Shown here: piece after piece, positions 1-7,369 of the stretch
How positions within the stretch are numbered: the first letter of the stretch is position 1
Layout of the letters: each line of letters starts with the position of its first letter
Source of the DNA: an uncultured Oscillospiraceae bacterium
GTDB lineage: Bacteria; Bacillota; Clostridia; Oscillospirales; JAAYXM01
Direction: 5' to 3'
Assembly: GCA_934446465.1 (NCBI GenBank)
Contig: CAKSEF010000008.1
Coordinates: 1 to 41,550 of the forward strand
Length of the DNA stretch: 41,550 nucleotides
Program-made: the position numbers and the translations under genes
The notes under the pieces: generated by a model
What the model saw: only the letters and a program-made list of their open reading frames with translations
What the model was told of the DNA's origin: nothing
Database searches by the model: none

Positions 1-92
1 GTGTTTGCGGAAAAACCCTGCTTGAATATCATATTGTATTCGGTAATCCCTTTTTTGAAAAGTGTATCGTAAAACGGCTTATAGCTAATCAT
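1..92 (-). CDS. XRE-family transcriptional regulator, N-terminal fragment (cut by window edge)
   Basis: Reading the minus strand from an ATG at 92 gives an open frame of 30 codons to the window edge, beginning MISYKPFYDTLFKKGITEY and continuing with IFKQGFSANT. This matches the start of the short (about 65-70 residue) Cro/CI-type helix-turn-helix regulators related to YozG (HTH_26 type). The sequence ends within the helix-turn-helix, so the rest is unseen. A GGTGG Shine-Dalgarno-like stretch lies about 6 bases upstream of the ATG. The gene diverges from the acetyltransferase at 175, and a 7-bp inverted repeat sits in the shared promoter region. Autoregulation and control of the neighbour are therefore plausible (inference). 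Confidence 0.65.
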   Translation of the reverse strand, partial: MISYKPFYDTLFKKGITEYNMIFKQGFSAN

Positions 93-128
93 TTTAACCA
101 CCGCATAAATTTTAACATACTTAATCTC

Positions 129-157
129 TTGACTATACTCAATATATAGAGTATAAT
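129..157 (+). promoter_or_regulatory. sigma-A promoter for the NeuD-like gene
   Basis: TTGACT (129-134) and TATAAT (152-157) are separated by exactly 17 bases. A start site near 164 would leave only about 11 bases before the TTG start codon at 175. On the opposite strand TTGAGT and TATGTT, also 17 bases apart, could drive the divergent XRE gene, so the two promoters would overlap. Confidence 0.75.
134..155. promoter_or_regulatory. Inverted repeat, probable regulator operator
   Basis: TATACTC (134-140) and GAGTATA (149-155) form a perfect 7-bp inverted repeat with an 8-base AT spacer. It covers the -35/-10 spacer and part of the -10 box of the rightward promoter. The adjacent divergent XRE regulator is the obvious candidate ligand (inference). 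Confidence 0.55.
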
Positions 158-174
158 ATTTTCGGTGATGCGGG

Positions 175-780
175 TTGAAAAATGTAATCATAATAGGCAC
201 AGGCGGTCATGCGAAGGTGGTGTCGGATATTGTCGGACTGTCGGGGGACAATGTTTTCGGGTTCCTTACGGCGGATTTGTCATCGGCTTCCTTTTTGAAC
301 CGTCCCGTTCTCGGCTTGGATTCCGACTTTGAAAAATATCCCGATTGTTTTTTTATTATTGCCGTCGGGAATCAATATATTCGCGAAAAGCTCTGCCTTA
401 ACATGAAAAACTGCAAGTGGTACACGGCGATACACCCCCGCGCCGTTATCTCCGAAACCGCGGACGTGGGCGAGGGGAGCGTTATCTGTGCGGGCGCGGT
501 TATAAACCCCGCCGCGTCGGTGGGGAGGCACTGCATAATAAATACGGGCGCGGTGGTTGAGCACGATGATAAAATATCGGATTTTGTGCATGTCTCCGTC
601 GGAGCGCATCTTGCGGGGAACGTAAAAATCGGAGCGCGGACAATGCTCGGAATCGGTTCGTGCGTGAGAAACAACATTGCCGTCTGCAATGACTGCGTAA
701 TCGGCGCGGGCGCGGTAGTTGTGAAAAATATAACCGAAGAAGGCACATACATAGGCATACCTGCAAAAAAGACGGTGTAA
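175..780 (+). CDS. NeuD/PglD-family sugar O/N-acyltransferase
   Basis: This 201-residue protein has the two-part layout of the NeuD/PglD acetyltransferases. The N-terminal Rossmann-like PglD_N domain begins with an IIGTGGHAKVV nucleotide-binding loop (residues 5-16). From about residue 85 hexapeptide repeats of a left-handed beta-helix follow (GSVICAGAVINPA, NTGAVVEHD, IGAGAVVV). His130 in the VEHD motif matches the catalytic base of PglD. The family moves acetyl groups from acetyl-CoA to nucleotide-activated amino sugars or sialic acids in the cytoplasm. The substrate cannot be told here because no sugar-biosynthesis genes lie beside it. Translation must start at TTG 175, since the ATG at 182 is followed at once by a stop. 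The gene stands alone and ends in a terminator shared with pflA. Confidence 0.85.
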   Translation: MKNVIIIGTGGHAKVVSDIVGLSGDNVFGFLTADLSSASFLNRPVLGLDSDFEKYPDCFFIIAVGNQYIREKLCLNMKNCKWYTAIHPRAVISETADVGEGSVICAGAVINPAASVGRHCIINTGAVVEHDDKISDFVHVSVGAHLAGNVKIGARTMLGIGSCVRNNIAVCNDCVIGAGAVVVKNITEEGTYIGIPAKKTV

Positions 781-805
781 AATTTACTTTTACACCGTCT
801 TTTTT
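765..805. terminator. Bidirectional terminator between neuD-like gene and pflA
   Basis: An 18-bp perfect stem (765-782 with 788-805, 5-base loop) has an A-run on one side and a T-run on the other, so it can stop transcription in both directions. The stop codons of both convergent genes lie inside the stem. Confidence 0.9.
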
Positions 806-1530
806 GTTCTGTATATTTCGCCGAGAATTATGTCCCGCGCGCGCTTTGCCTCTTCCTTTGCCGTCGGGGGCGTATCCTTCAGCGGATAGTCGATTCCGAG
901 GGCTTCGTATTTCGCCTTTCCCATGTCGTGATAGGGGAGGACGTCGAGCGCACGTACGTTTTTCAGTTCTCCGAGAAATCTCCCGAGCCGTTTTAAATCT
1001 TTTTCCCCGTCCGTTATACCGCGGACAAGGACATGCCGAATCCAGACTGGGATATCCTTTTCCTCAAGATATTCCGCAAAAGCGATTACGGGCGCGTTCG
1101 GGTGCCCCGTGAGCTTTTTGTGTTCTTCATCGTCTATGTGCTTTATATCCAGCATCACGAGGTCTGTGTTTTCAATAAGCGCGTCGAATTTTCCGCGGAG
1201 CGCGGGCGAAAAGGTTATACCCGATGTGTCGAGACAGGTATGAATATTCTCCGCCTTTGCCCGCGAAAAAAGCTCCGTTACAAAATCAATCTGCACGAGA
1301 GGTTCTCCGCCCGTAACGGTAAGACCCCCGTTTTTTAGAAAGTTTTTATAACGGGAGCATCTCTTAATTATCTCTTCGGCGCTCATTTCCTCGCCGAGGG
1401 ATGTGTTCCATGTGTCGGGATTGTGGCAGTACAGACACCTCATGGGACAGCCCTGCAGGAACACGATGAACCGCGTGCCCGGGCCGTCCACCGTGCCGAA
1501 GGTTTCTATGCTGTGTATTCTCCCGTTCAT
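790..1530 (-). CDS. pflA: Pyruvate formate-lyase activating enzyme
   Basis: This 246-residue radical SAM enzyme carries the CxxxCxxC cluster motif at Cys28, Cys32 and Cys35 (GCPMRCLYCHNPDTW), followed by the TGGEPL glycine-rich SAM contact. Known family chemistry: the [4Fe-4S] cluster cleaves S-adenosylmethionine, and the 5'-deoxyadenosyl radical abstracts hydrogen from a glycine of PFL to make the stable glycyl radical. The length matches E. coli PflA. Its ATG overlaps the end of the upstream glycyl-radical subunit gene by 4 bases (ATGA), so the three genes are one translationally coupled operon, pflB-radical subunit-pflA. In this organism its substrate glycine would lie on the separate 79-residue polypeptide encoded just upstream. 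Confidence 0.95.
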   Translation of the reverse strand: MNGRIHSIETFGTVDGPGTRFIVFLQGCPMRCLYCHNPDTWNTSLGEEMSAEEIIKRCSRYKNFLKNGGLTVTGGEPLVQIDFVTELFSRAKAENIHTCLDTSGITFSPALRGKFDALIENTDLVMLDIKHIDDEEHKKLTGHPNAPVIAFAEYLEEKDIPVWIRHVLVRGITDGEKDLKRLGRFLGELKNVRALDVLPYHDMGKAKYEALGIDYPLKDTPPTAKEEAKRARDIILGEIYRTKKTV

Positions 1531-1766
1531 ATCCTGTCGTGGAACGTGCGCGATATTACATCGTCCTGCTGTTCCTTTGTAAGCTTTATAAAATTAACGG
1601 CATAGCCCGAAACGCGAACCGTAAGCTGAGGGTATTTTTCCGGGTGCTTCTGCGCGTCGAGGAGCGTTTCGCGGTTTAATACGTTTACGTTTAAGTGATG
1701 TCCTCCCTGAGCGGCATAGCCGTCGAGCAGGTTCACAAGATTATCTATTTGCTGTTTGTTTGACAT
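1527..1766 (-). CDS. Stand-alone glycyl radical domain of pyruvate formate-lyase (GrcA-like)
   Basis: This 79-residue protein equals the C-terminal glycyl-radical domain of PFL. LDGYAAQGGHHLNVNVLNRE aligns with the E. coli PFL segment around GGQHLNVNVMNRE, and RVSGYAVNF contains the radical glycine (Gly54). The protein ends TKEQQDDVISRTFHDRI like full-length PFL. Its own AGAAAGGAG ribosome site lies a few bases before the ATG, 13 bases after the pflB stop and in a different frame, so it is a designed separate gene and not a simple nonsense split. E. coli GrcA/YfiD is a similar domain that rescues oxygen-cleaved PFL. Here it appears to be the only radical domain in the operon, so it is probably an essential subunit (inference). 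Confidence 0.9.
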   Translation of the reverse strand: MSNKQQIDNLVNLLDGYAAQGGHHLNVNVLNRETLLDAQKHPEKYPQLTVRVSGYAVNFIKLTKEQQDDVISRTFHDRI

Positions 1767-1779
1767 TTTTTTCTCCTTT

Positions 1780-3846
1780 CTACTTCACAACATTTTCGCA
1801 GCAGCCGCAGGAAAGCTCAACATCAAGGTCTCCGACGAAAATCTCGTCGTCCTTTCCGAGCGCGCCCGGGATTATTGAAAATGTGTTTGATATACCGTCC
1901 TGTGCGTCCTTGAACGGGAGCTTTGCGACAGATGCAAGAGATGCAACAGCACCGTTTTTGTCGCGCCCGTGCATCGGGTTTGCGCCGGGCGCAAGCGGGA
2001 TTCCCGCCTTTCTGCCGTCGGGTGTTTTGCCCGTTTTCTTTCCGTAGACGACGTTTGACGTTATTGTGAGTATTGACATTGTGGGTATGCTGTCGCGGTA
2101 AGTGTCGTGCTTTCTTATCTTGTCCATAAATCGGCGCACGATATCGACGGCTATTGAGTCAACGCGGTCGTCGTCGTTGCCGTATTTCGGAAAATCGCCC
2201 TCGACGTCGTAATCGACTGCCACGCCGTCCTCATCGCGGATGACGCGCACCTTGGCATATTTGATTGCGCTGAGGGAATCGGCAACAACGGAAAGCCCCG
2301 CAATGCCCGTTGCGAACCAGCGTTTTACGTCGCGGTCGTGGAGCGCCATCTGAAGTTTTTCATAGCAGTATTTGTCGTGCATATAGTGTATGATGTTGAG
2401 CGTATTTACATACAGTTCCGCAAGCCATTCCATCATATCGTCATATTTTTCCATAACATCGTCATAATCGAGATATTCGCCCTCGCATCTGCGGTATTTC
2501 GGGCCGACCTGAATTTTAAGGCGTTCGTCAACACCGCCGTTTATTGCATACAAAAGACATTTTGCAAGGTTTGCGCGTGCGCCGAAGAACTGCATCTCCT
2601 TGCCGACACGCATTGACGAAACACAGCAGGCGATTGCATAGTCGTCTCCGTGAGTAACGCGCATCAGGTCATCGTTTTCGTACTGTATGGACGATGTTTT
2701 AATCGATATCTCCGCGCAGTATTCCTTAAACGCGCGCGGGAGATGCACCGACCACAGCACCGTCATGTTCGGCTCGGGCGCCGTGCCGAGGTTTTCAAGC
2801 GTGTGCAGGTAGCGGAAAGATGTTTTTGTAACGAGCGGACGTCCGTCAACTCCGACTCCGCCGATTGCTTCCGTTATCCATGTCGGGTCGCCCGAGAAAA
2901 GCTCATTATATTCGGGCGTGCGGGCAAACCTTACAAGGCGGAGCTTCATTATGAAGTGGTCAATGTATTCCTGTGCTTCTTTCTCGGTAATTACGCCGTT
3001 TTTAAGGTCGCGCTCTATATATATGTCGAGGAATGTGGACGTTCTTCCGAGGCTCATTGCCGCGCCGTTCTGTTCCTTTACCGCGGCGAGGTAGCCGAAG
3101 TAGAGCCACTGTACCGCCTCTTTTGCGTTCTTTGCGGGGCGGGAAATGTCGAAACCGTAGATTTTTCCGAGTTCCTTCAGCTCCTCAAGTGCGCGGAGCT
3201 GTTCTGCAAGCTCTTCGCGAAGGCGTATGTTTTTCGCCGTCATTTTTACGTGTGTTGTTTCCTTCTGGTGCATCTTGTCGGCGATTAGAAAGTCAACTCC
3301 GTAGAGCGGAATCCTTCTGTAATCCCCGATAATTCTTCCGCGGCCGTATGCGTCGGGAAGCCCTGTTATTATTGCCGATTTTCTCGCAAGGCGCATTTCG
3401 GGAGTATATACGTCGAAAACGCCCTGATTGTGCGTCTTTCTGTATTCGTTAAATATTTTAACGACCTCGGGATCGACCTCGTAGCCGTATTCACGGCAGG
3501 CGTTCTGCGCCATTCGTATGCCTCCGAACGGCTGAAGCGCGCGCTTGAACGGCTTGTCTGTCTGAAGTCCGACTATCTTTTCATCGTCCTTTATTATATA
3601 TCCCGCGCCGTGGGACGTAATCGTCGAAACCACGCGCGTGTCCATGTCAAGTACTCCGCCGTTCTCGCGCTCCTCCTGTGCAAGCTCGAAAACGCGCTTC
3701 ATAAGGCGGTTAGTTTCCTCTGTCGCGCCCTCAAGAAAGCTCTTGTCGCCCTCATAGAGCGTGTAGTTTCTCTGTATAAAATCGCGGACGTCTACGCTCT
3801 CGCTCCACTTTCCGCCTTCAAAACCGTTCCATTCTCCAAATTTCAT
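1780..3846 (-). CDS. pflB: Pyruvate formate-lyase catalytic subunit lacking the glycyl radical domain
   Basis: The 688-residue protein matches PFL from its N-terminus through VASLASVAKLPF and GALGKDDE, then stops about 70 residues short of the normal 750-760. The adjacent active-site cysteines are present (IACCVSSM, about residues 407-408), as are the pyruvate-pocket regions. Known reaction: pyruvate plus CoA gives acetyl-CoA plus formate in fermentative, strictly anaerobic metabolism. The missing radical-glycine segment is supplied by the next gene. In place of the normal linker the protein ends in a short tail with CGCC (ELSCGCCENVVK). The ATG at 3846 is preferred over an in-frame TTG at 3855, because GGAAAGG lies about 9 bases before the ATG but touches the TTG. 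Confidence 0.9.
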   Translation of the reverse strand: MKFGEWNGFEGGKWSESVDVRDFIQRNYTLYEGDKSFLEGATEETNRLMKRVFELAQEERENGGVLDMDTRVVSTITSHGAGYIIKDDEKIVGLQTDKPFKRALQPFGGIRMAQNACREYGYEVDPEVVKIFNEYRKTHNQGVFDVYTPEMRLARKSAIITGLPDAYGRGRIIGDYRRIPLYGVDFLIADKMHQKETTHVKMTAKNIRLREELAEQLRALEELKELGKIYGFDISRPAKNAKEAVQWLYFGYLAAVKEQNGAAMSLGRTSTFLDIYIERDLKNGVITEKEAQEYIDHFIMKLRLVRFARTPEYNELFSGDPTWITEAIGGVGVDGRPLVTKTSFRYLHTLENLGTAPEPNMTVLWSVHLPRAFKEYCAEISIKTSSIQYENDDLMRVTHGDDYAIACCVSSMRVGKEMQFFGARANLAKCLLYAINGGVDERLKIQVGPKYRRCEGEYLDYDDVMEKYDDMMEWLAELYVNTLNIIHYMHDKYCYEKLQMALHDRDVKRWFATGIAGLSVVADSLSAIKYAKVRVIRDEDGVAVDYDVEGDFPKYGNDDDRVDSIAVDIVRRFMDKIRKHDTYRDSIPTMSILTITSNVVYGKKTGKTPDGRKAGIPLAPGANPMHGRDKNGAVASLASVAKLPFKDAQDGISNTFSIIPGALGKDDEIFVGDLDVELSCGCCENVVK

Positions 3847-3906
3847 TCTTCCCAACCTTTCCGAGCAGGCATGAATACGCCCGATAACAATACTCTATTT
3901 GTTTAT

Positions 3907-3936
3907 ATTATAGTATTGTACATACAATTTAGTCAA
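3907..3936 (-). promoter_or_regulatory. pfl operon promoter with internal palindrome
   Basis: On the minus strand TTGACT (3936-3931) and TATAAT (3912-3907) are separated by 18 bases. The spacer holds a perfect palindrome at 3915-3928, ATTGTA-TG-TACAAT on the minus strand, well placed for a repressor to block RNA polymerase. The regulator is not identified; the site is not the usual Rex TTGT(N8)ACAA arrangement. Confidence 0.75.
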
Positions 3937-3978
3937 CAATATATTTTTTATAAAGAGCGGTATATTATAGGATAAAAT

Positions 3979-4007
3979 TTGACCTTACGGAGCTTTTTAT
4001 ATATAAT
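3979..4007 (+). promoter_or_regulatory. Promoter for ybaK
   Basis: TTGACC (3979-3984), a 17-base spacer and TATAAT (4002-4007) precede the gene. A strong AGAAGGAGG ribosome site follows just before the GTG start at 4031. Confidence 0.75.
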
Positions 4008-4030
4008 AAAGAGCAGAAGGAGGCATTGCA

Positions 4031-4516
4031 GTGAAGAAAGAAGAAAAAACCAACGTAATGCGTGTTCTTGATTCCATGCACGCCGAATATAAAAAGCACA
4101 CCTACGAAAGCGACGGCGCGGTTGACGGAGTTACCGTCGCGCGTCTCATCGGGAAGGACGAGCCGTGTGTTTTTAAGACGCTCGTCTGTGTCGGAAAATC
4201 AAAAAATCATTATGTTTTCGTTATTCCCGTTGCGCGTGAGCTTGATTTAAAAAAGGCCGCGTCCGCGGCAGGCGAGAAGAACATCGAAATGGTAAAATCG
4301 CGCGAGCTTCTCCCTCTTACGGGATATGTCCACGGCGGATGTTCCCCAATCGGCATGAAAAAGTTTTTCAAAACCTGCGTTGATGAGTCGGCAAGGAATT
4401 GTGAGACTGTCGTCTTCAGCGCGGGAAGAATCGGGTTTCAGGTCGAAATGAGTCCCGATACCCTCTCATCGGTAATCCGCCTCGACTACGCCGATTTAGT
4501 CAAAGAGGAGTTTTGA
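4031..4516 (+). CDS. ybaK: Cys-tRNA(Pro)/Cys-tRNA(Cys) deacylase
   Basis: This 161-residue protein belongs to the YbaK/EbsC family of trans-editing proteins, which hydrolyse Cys-tRNA(Pro) mischarged by prolyl-tRNA synthetase. Visible family marks are EPCVFKTLVC with the conserved catalytic-site lysine, VFVIPVARELDLKKAA, a GYVHGGCSPIG glycine-rich loop and the closing V(F/V)SAGRIGFQVEMSP segment. The length is typical. It starts at GTG 4031 behind a near-perfect AGGAGG site and its own promoter, and diverges from pflB. It appears to be a single-gene unit; the next gene has a separate promoter 40 bases after the stop. Confidence 0.92.
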   Translation: MKKEEKTNVMRVLDSMHAEYKKHTYESDGAVDGVTVARLIGKDEPCVFKTLVCVGKSKNHYVFVIPVARELDLKKAASAAGEKNIEMVKSRELLPLTGYVHGGCSPIGMKKFFKTCVDESARNCETVVFSAGRIGFQVEMSPDTLSSVIRLDYADLVKEEF

Positions 4517-4556
4517 CGGAGGGGTTGTCAAATATCGCAAAACATTCCGGGTTCAC

Positions 4557-4585
4557 TTGACAGTGCGGAAAAAGTCGGTTAAAAT
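4557..4585 (+). promoter_or_regulatory. Promoter for the beta-sandwich protein gene
   Basis: TTGACA (4557-4562), a 17-base spacer and TAAAAT (4580-4585). The -35 box contains the upstream in-frame TTG of the following gene, which argues against that TTG as a start codon. Confidence 0.75.
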
Positions 4586-4616
4586 TATTAAAGCAATTAT
4601 TTTACGAGGTGAAAAA

Positions 4617-5231
4617 ATGTTTTATCTTCATAAAAACGAAATAACAGAAGGGGAGCTTCTCTTTCACGAGGATTTTTCCGACGGCTGGGAAAACCGCTGG
4701 GAGATAACGGGCGGTGAATGGACTGCGAAGGACGGCGTGGTTACGGGATTATACCGCGGCAATGCCGGCGGTCTTATATATACCAACGAGGAATTTAAGG
4801 GCGATATTATTCTCGATTTTTACGGAAAAATTCTCTCGCCGTGCAACAACGACCTAAACTTCTCTTTCAGAACGAAAGGCTGGAACTACGAAAAGAACGA
4901 CGCGGACGTCGGCTATATCGCGGGTCTTAACGGCTGGTGGAACAACCGAACGGGGATTGAGCGGTATCCGTCCTGTGCGCTCCACGCCATGAACTGCTCC
5001 TTTGTCGCCGAGTCCGACCGCGAATACCACATTCAGACGGGTATTGTCGGAAACATCTGCTTTATCACGGTGGACGGCGAGCTTATCGTTCAAATGGGCG
5101 ACCCCGACCCGATTACGGAGTATAACAGGGTAGGGCTCGGAACGTATTGCAGCTACATAACATTCCGTGATTTTAAGGTATACCGCGCAAACTCGCGCAC
5201 CGTTCCCCTGAAATACACGCCTAAATTTTAA
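4617..5231 (+). CDS. Concanavalin-like beta-sandwich protein (DUF1080/DUF6250-like), carbohydrate-related
   Basis: This 204-residue soluble protein has the look of the 3-keto-disaccharide hydrolase/DUF1080 beta-sandwich fold. It has an N-terminal FHEDFSDGWENRWEITGGEW motif, then GDIILDFYGK, a tryptophan-rich middle (GLNGWWNNRTG) and a closing YITFRDFKVYRA strand. Proteins of this type bind or process carbohydrates or act as accessory modules. No signal peptide is visible, so it probably works in the cytoplasm. The ATG at 4617 is chosen because AGGTG lies just upstream and the longer form would begin inside the -35 box. It is transcribed alone and ends at a strong terminator. The precise function is unknown. 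Confidence 0.65.
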   Translation: MFYLHKNEITEGELLFHEDFSDGWENRWEITGGEWTAKDGVVTGLYRGNAGGLIYTNEEFKGDIILDFYGKILSPCNNDLNFSFRTKGWNYEKNDADVGYIAGLNGWWNNRTGIERYPSCALHAMNCSFVAESDREYHIQTGIVGNICFITVDGELIVQMGDPDPITEYNRVGLGTYCSYITFRDFKVYRANSRTVPLKYTPKF

Positions 5232-5237
5232 AAAACC

Positions 5238-5268
5238 GCCTGCCGTTAAAACGGCAGGCAGTAATTTT
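5238..5268. terminator. Terminator between convergent genes (beta-sandwich gene / iscU)
   Basis: GCCTGCCGT (5238-5246) pairs with ACGGCAGGC (5251-5259), with an A-run on the left and a T-run on the right, so it can work in both directions. It closes the long leftward gene series ending in iscU. Confidence 0.85.
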
Positions 5269-5700
5269 TTAATGATTGTGCGGGCAGCAGTTTGCGCAGT
5301 CCGTGTTGCATCCGACTATCGGCTCCGGGTCAATGCCCTGACGCTTATAATAATCCGCGATTGCCGACTTGATTGCCTCCTCGGCAAGCACCGAGCAGTG
5401 AAGCTTCTGCGGGGGAAGTCCGTCGAGCGCCTCGGCAACGGCGCGGTTTGTAAGCTCAAGGGCTTCCTTTATGCTCTTGCCCTTTACCATTTCCGTAGCC
5501 ATTGACGACGTTGCGACGGCGGCGCCGCATCCGAACGTCTTGAACGATACTTCCTTGATTATATCGTCCTCTATTCTCATATACATCTTCATTATATCTC
5601 CGCACTTCGGGTTTCCGACCTGACCTACGGCGTTTGCGTTCTCAAGCTCGCCGACGTTGCGCGGGTTTGAAAAGTGGTCCAATACTTTTTCGCTGTACAT
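5269..5700 (-). CDS. iscU: Iron-sulfur cluster assembly scaffold, NifU/IscU type
   Basis: This 143-residue protein has the three scaffold cysteines of the NifU N-terminal/IscU family, in GNPKCGDIMKMY, TFGCGAAVATSS and LHCSVLAEEA. It builds Fe-S clusters using sulfur delivered by the cysteine desulfurase encoded immediately upstream (18-base gap, own Shine-Dalgarno). The start MYSEKVLDHFSNPRNVGE is typical. An extra C-terminal tail, GCNTDCANCCPHNH, adds four more cysteines and two histidines. Such Cys-rich tails are seen on clostridial NifU-like scaffolds and may bind metal (inference). It is the last gene of the leftward series. Confidence 0.93.
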   Translation of the reverse strand: MYSEKVLDHFSNPRNVGELENANAVGQVGNPKCGDIMKMYMRIEDDIIKEVSFKTFGCGAAVATSSMATEMVKGKSIKEALELTNRAVAEALDGLPPQKLHCSVLAEEAIKSAIADYYKRQGIDPEPIVGCNTDCANCCPHNH

Positions 5701-5718
5701 ATTCTTTTCTCCTTTGTC

Positions 5719-6894
5719 TTATGCTTTTTCCCAGACAGGTTTTCCGTCCTCCCAGACGGGGGACATGGCGCGGAGCTTTGCCGCGACCTTTTCGACTGCT
5801 TCGGCTATTTTTATTTCGTCGCCTTCCTCGTTAATCTCGCCGAGAGATAATCTGAGCGAGCCGTGTGCGATGTGATGGGGAAGTCCTATGCCGAGGAGCA
5901 CGTGCGACGGGTCAAGCGACCCCGACGAACACGCGGAACCCGAGCTTGCGCAGATTCCCTCGTTATACATATTGAGCAAGAGCGCTTCTCCCTCAACGCC
6001 CTCGATTATAATGCTTACAAGACCGGGGAGACGCTGAGTCGGGTGGCCCGTAAGCCTTACATACGGGATTTTGAGTACACGCTCGATAAGCCTGTCCCTC
6101 ATGCCCGTGAGTTTCTTTATGTTGCATTCCATATTCGCGGCAGCGTGCTCACACGCACGGCCGAGTCCGACTATATACGGGACGTTTTCCGTTCCCGCGC
6201 GGCGGCCTTTTTCCTGACCTCCGCCGTGGATAAGGTTGTCTATATTAACACCCGTTCTCATATACAGTGCGCCGATACCCTTCGGCGCGCCTATTTTATG
6301 CCCCGACATTGAAAGCAGGTCAATATTCATCTCGTCCACGTTCATCGGGATATGCCCGAACGCCTGAACCGCGTCGGTATGGAACAAAATCCCGTGCTTT
6401 TTCGCAGCTTCGCCTATCTCCTTAATGGGCATAATCGTTCCGATTTCGTTGTTTGCGGTCATGACGGATATAAGAATCGTGTCGTCCTCAATCGCGTCCT
6501 CCACCGCCTGTGCGGTAATCATACCGTATTTATCGGGCTTTATATACGTTACGCGGAATCCCTTTTTTTCGAGATACCCGCACGTGTGCATGATTGCGGG
6601 ATGTTCGAGCGCGCTTGTTATTATGTGCCGGCCCTTATTGCCGAGACGGGAGGCGACGCCCTTTAACACCCAGTTGTCCGATTCGCTTCCGCAGCTTGTG
6701 AAATAGATTTCCCGCGGTTTTGCGCCTATTACGTCCGCCACCTGAGCGCGCGCCTTCTCAACGGCGCGTGCGCTTGTATAAGCAAACTCATAAAGGCTTG
6801 ACGGGTTACCGTATTCTCCCTTGAAGAACGGGAGCATCGCATCCAGCACTTCGGGAAGAACTTTTGTTGTTGCCGAATTGTCTGCATATATCAT
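5719..6894 (-). CDS. iscS: Cysteine desulfurase, NifS/IscS type
   Basis: This class V aminotransferase-fold, PLP-dependent enzyme converts cysteine to alanine and passes persulfide sulfur to IscU. It shows YADNSATTKVLPEV at the start, HTDAVQAFGH, the PLP lysine in LLSMSGHKIGAPKG, RAGTENVPY and the sulfur-carrying cysteine loop CASSGSACSSGSLDPSHVL. The ATG at 6894 (about 391 residues) is favoured because homologues begin MIY-DN-ATT and an AGGAG lies 11 bases upstream. A longer form from 6924 would overlap rnhA and has a poorly spaced ribosome site. With iscU it forms a two-gene Fe-S module, needed for enzymes such as the PFL activase nearby. Confidence 0.93.
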   Translation of the reverse strand: MIYADNSATTKVLPEVLDAMLPFFKGEYGNPSSLYEFAYTSARAVEKARAQVADVIGAKPREIYFTSCGSESDNWVLKGVASRLGNKGRHIITSALEHPAIMHTCGYLEKKGFRVTYIKPDKYGMITAQAVEDAIEDDTILISVMTANNEIGTIMPIKEIGEAAKKHGILFHTDAVQAFGHIPMNVDEMNIDLLSMSGHKIGAPKGIGALYMRTGVNIDNLIHGGGQEKGRRAGTENVPYIVGLGRACEHAAANMECNIKKLTGMRDRLIERVLKIPYVRLTGHPTQRLPGLVSIIIEGVEGEALLLNMYNEGICASSGSACSSGSLDPSHVLLGIGLPHHIAHGSLRLSLGEINEEGDEIKIAEAVEKVAAKLRAMSPVWEDGKPVWEKA

Positions 6895-6913
6895 TTTGGA
6901 TTCATCTCCTGAT

Positions 6914-7354
6914 TTATTTTGCATATTCCTTTGACTTTAAAACCGCAAGCTCGTCGCAGCGGTTGTTTTTTTCATTTTCAGCATGGCCCCGCACCCAAAA
7001 AAATGTAACCTTGTGTACATCGAGAAGGTTAAGAAGCTTTTCCCACAGGTCGGGGTTCTGCGCTTTTTCCTTTTTGTTTCTCATCCAGCCGTTTGCGCGC
7101 CATTTTCGCGCCCAGCCCTTTTCTATGCCGTCTACAACATATCGGCTGTCCGTATAAAGCGATACTTCGCAGGGCTCTTTCAGTATTCCGAGTGCCTCGA
7201 TTACGCCCGTAAGCTCCATTCTGTTGTTTGTGGTGTGTGATTCACCGCCCGACATCTCCTTTTCAACACCTTTATAGGAGAGTATTGCGCCCCAGCCGCC
7301 GGGACCGGGATTTCCCGAGCAGGCGCCGTCGGTGTAGACTGTAACAAGTTTCAT
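6914..7354 (-). CDS. rnhA: Ribonuclease HI
   Basis: This 146-residue enzyme removes the RNA strand of RNA-DNA hybrids such as Okazaki primers and R-loops. The DEDD catalytic set is visible: Asp in VYTDGACSGNPGPGGWG, Glu in NNRMEL, Asp in YTDSRYV and Asp in NNRCDELA. A basic KGWARKWRANGWMRNKKEK handle region is present as in E. coli RNase HI. The ATG at 7354 is chosen because AGAGGAAAG precedes it and homologues begin MK-V-(I/V)YTDGACS; an upstream in-frame start adds 22 unrelated residues. It lies 78 bases after gyrA, behind a strong hairpin, and 19 bases before iscS. Confidence 0.95.
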   Translation of the reverse strand: MKLVTVYTDGACSGNPGPGGWGAILSYKGVEKEMSGGESHTTNNRMELTGVIEALGILKEPCEVSLYTDSRYVVDGIEKGWARKWRANGWMRNKKEKAQNPDLWEKLLNLLDVHKVTFFWVRGHAENEKNNRCDELAVLKSKEYAK

Positions 7355-7369
7355 AAAGCTTTCCTCTAT

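Noticed and set aside
500..766. Open frames on the minus strand inside the acetyltransferase gene
   Set aside because: Arg/Pro/Ser-rich shadows of the real frame with no ribosome site; same for other antisense frames in gyrA, gyrB, pflB and the GLUG gene.
1767..1779. The pflB/radical-domain split as a sequencing frameshift
   Set aside because: The second gene has its own strong ribosome site, and both sides have extra residues not in normal PFL, so one base change does not restore a standard protein.
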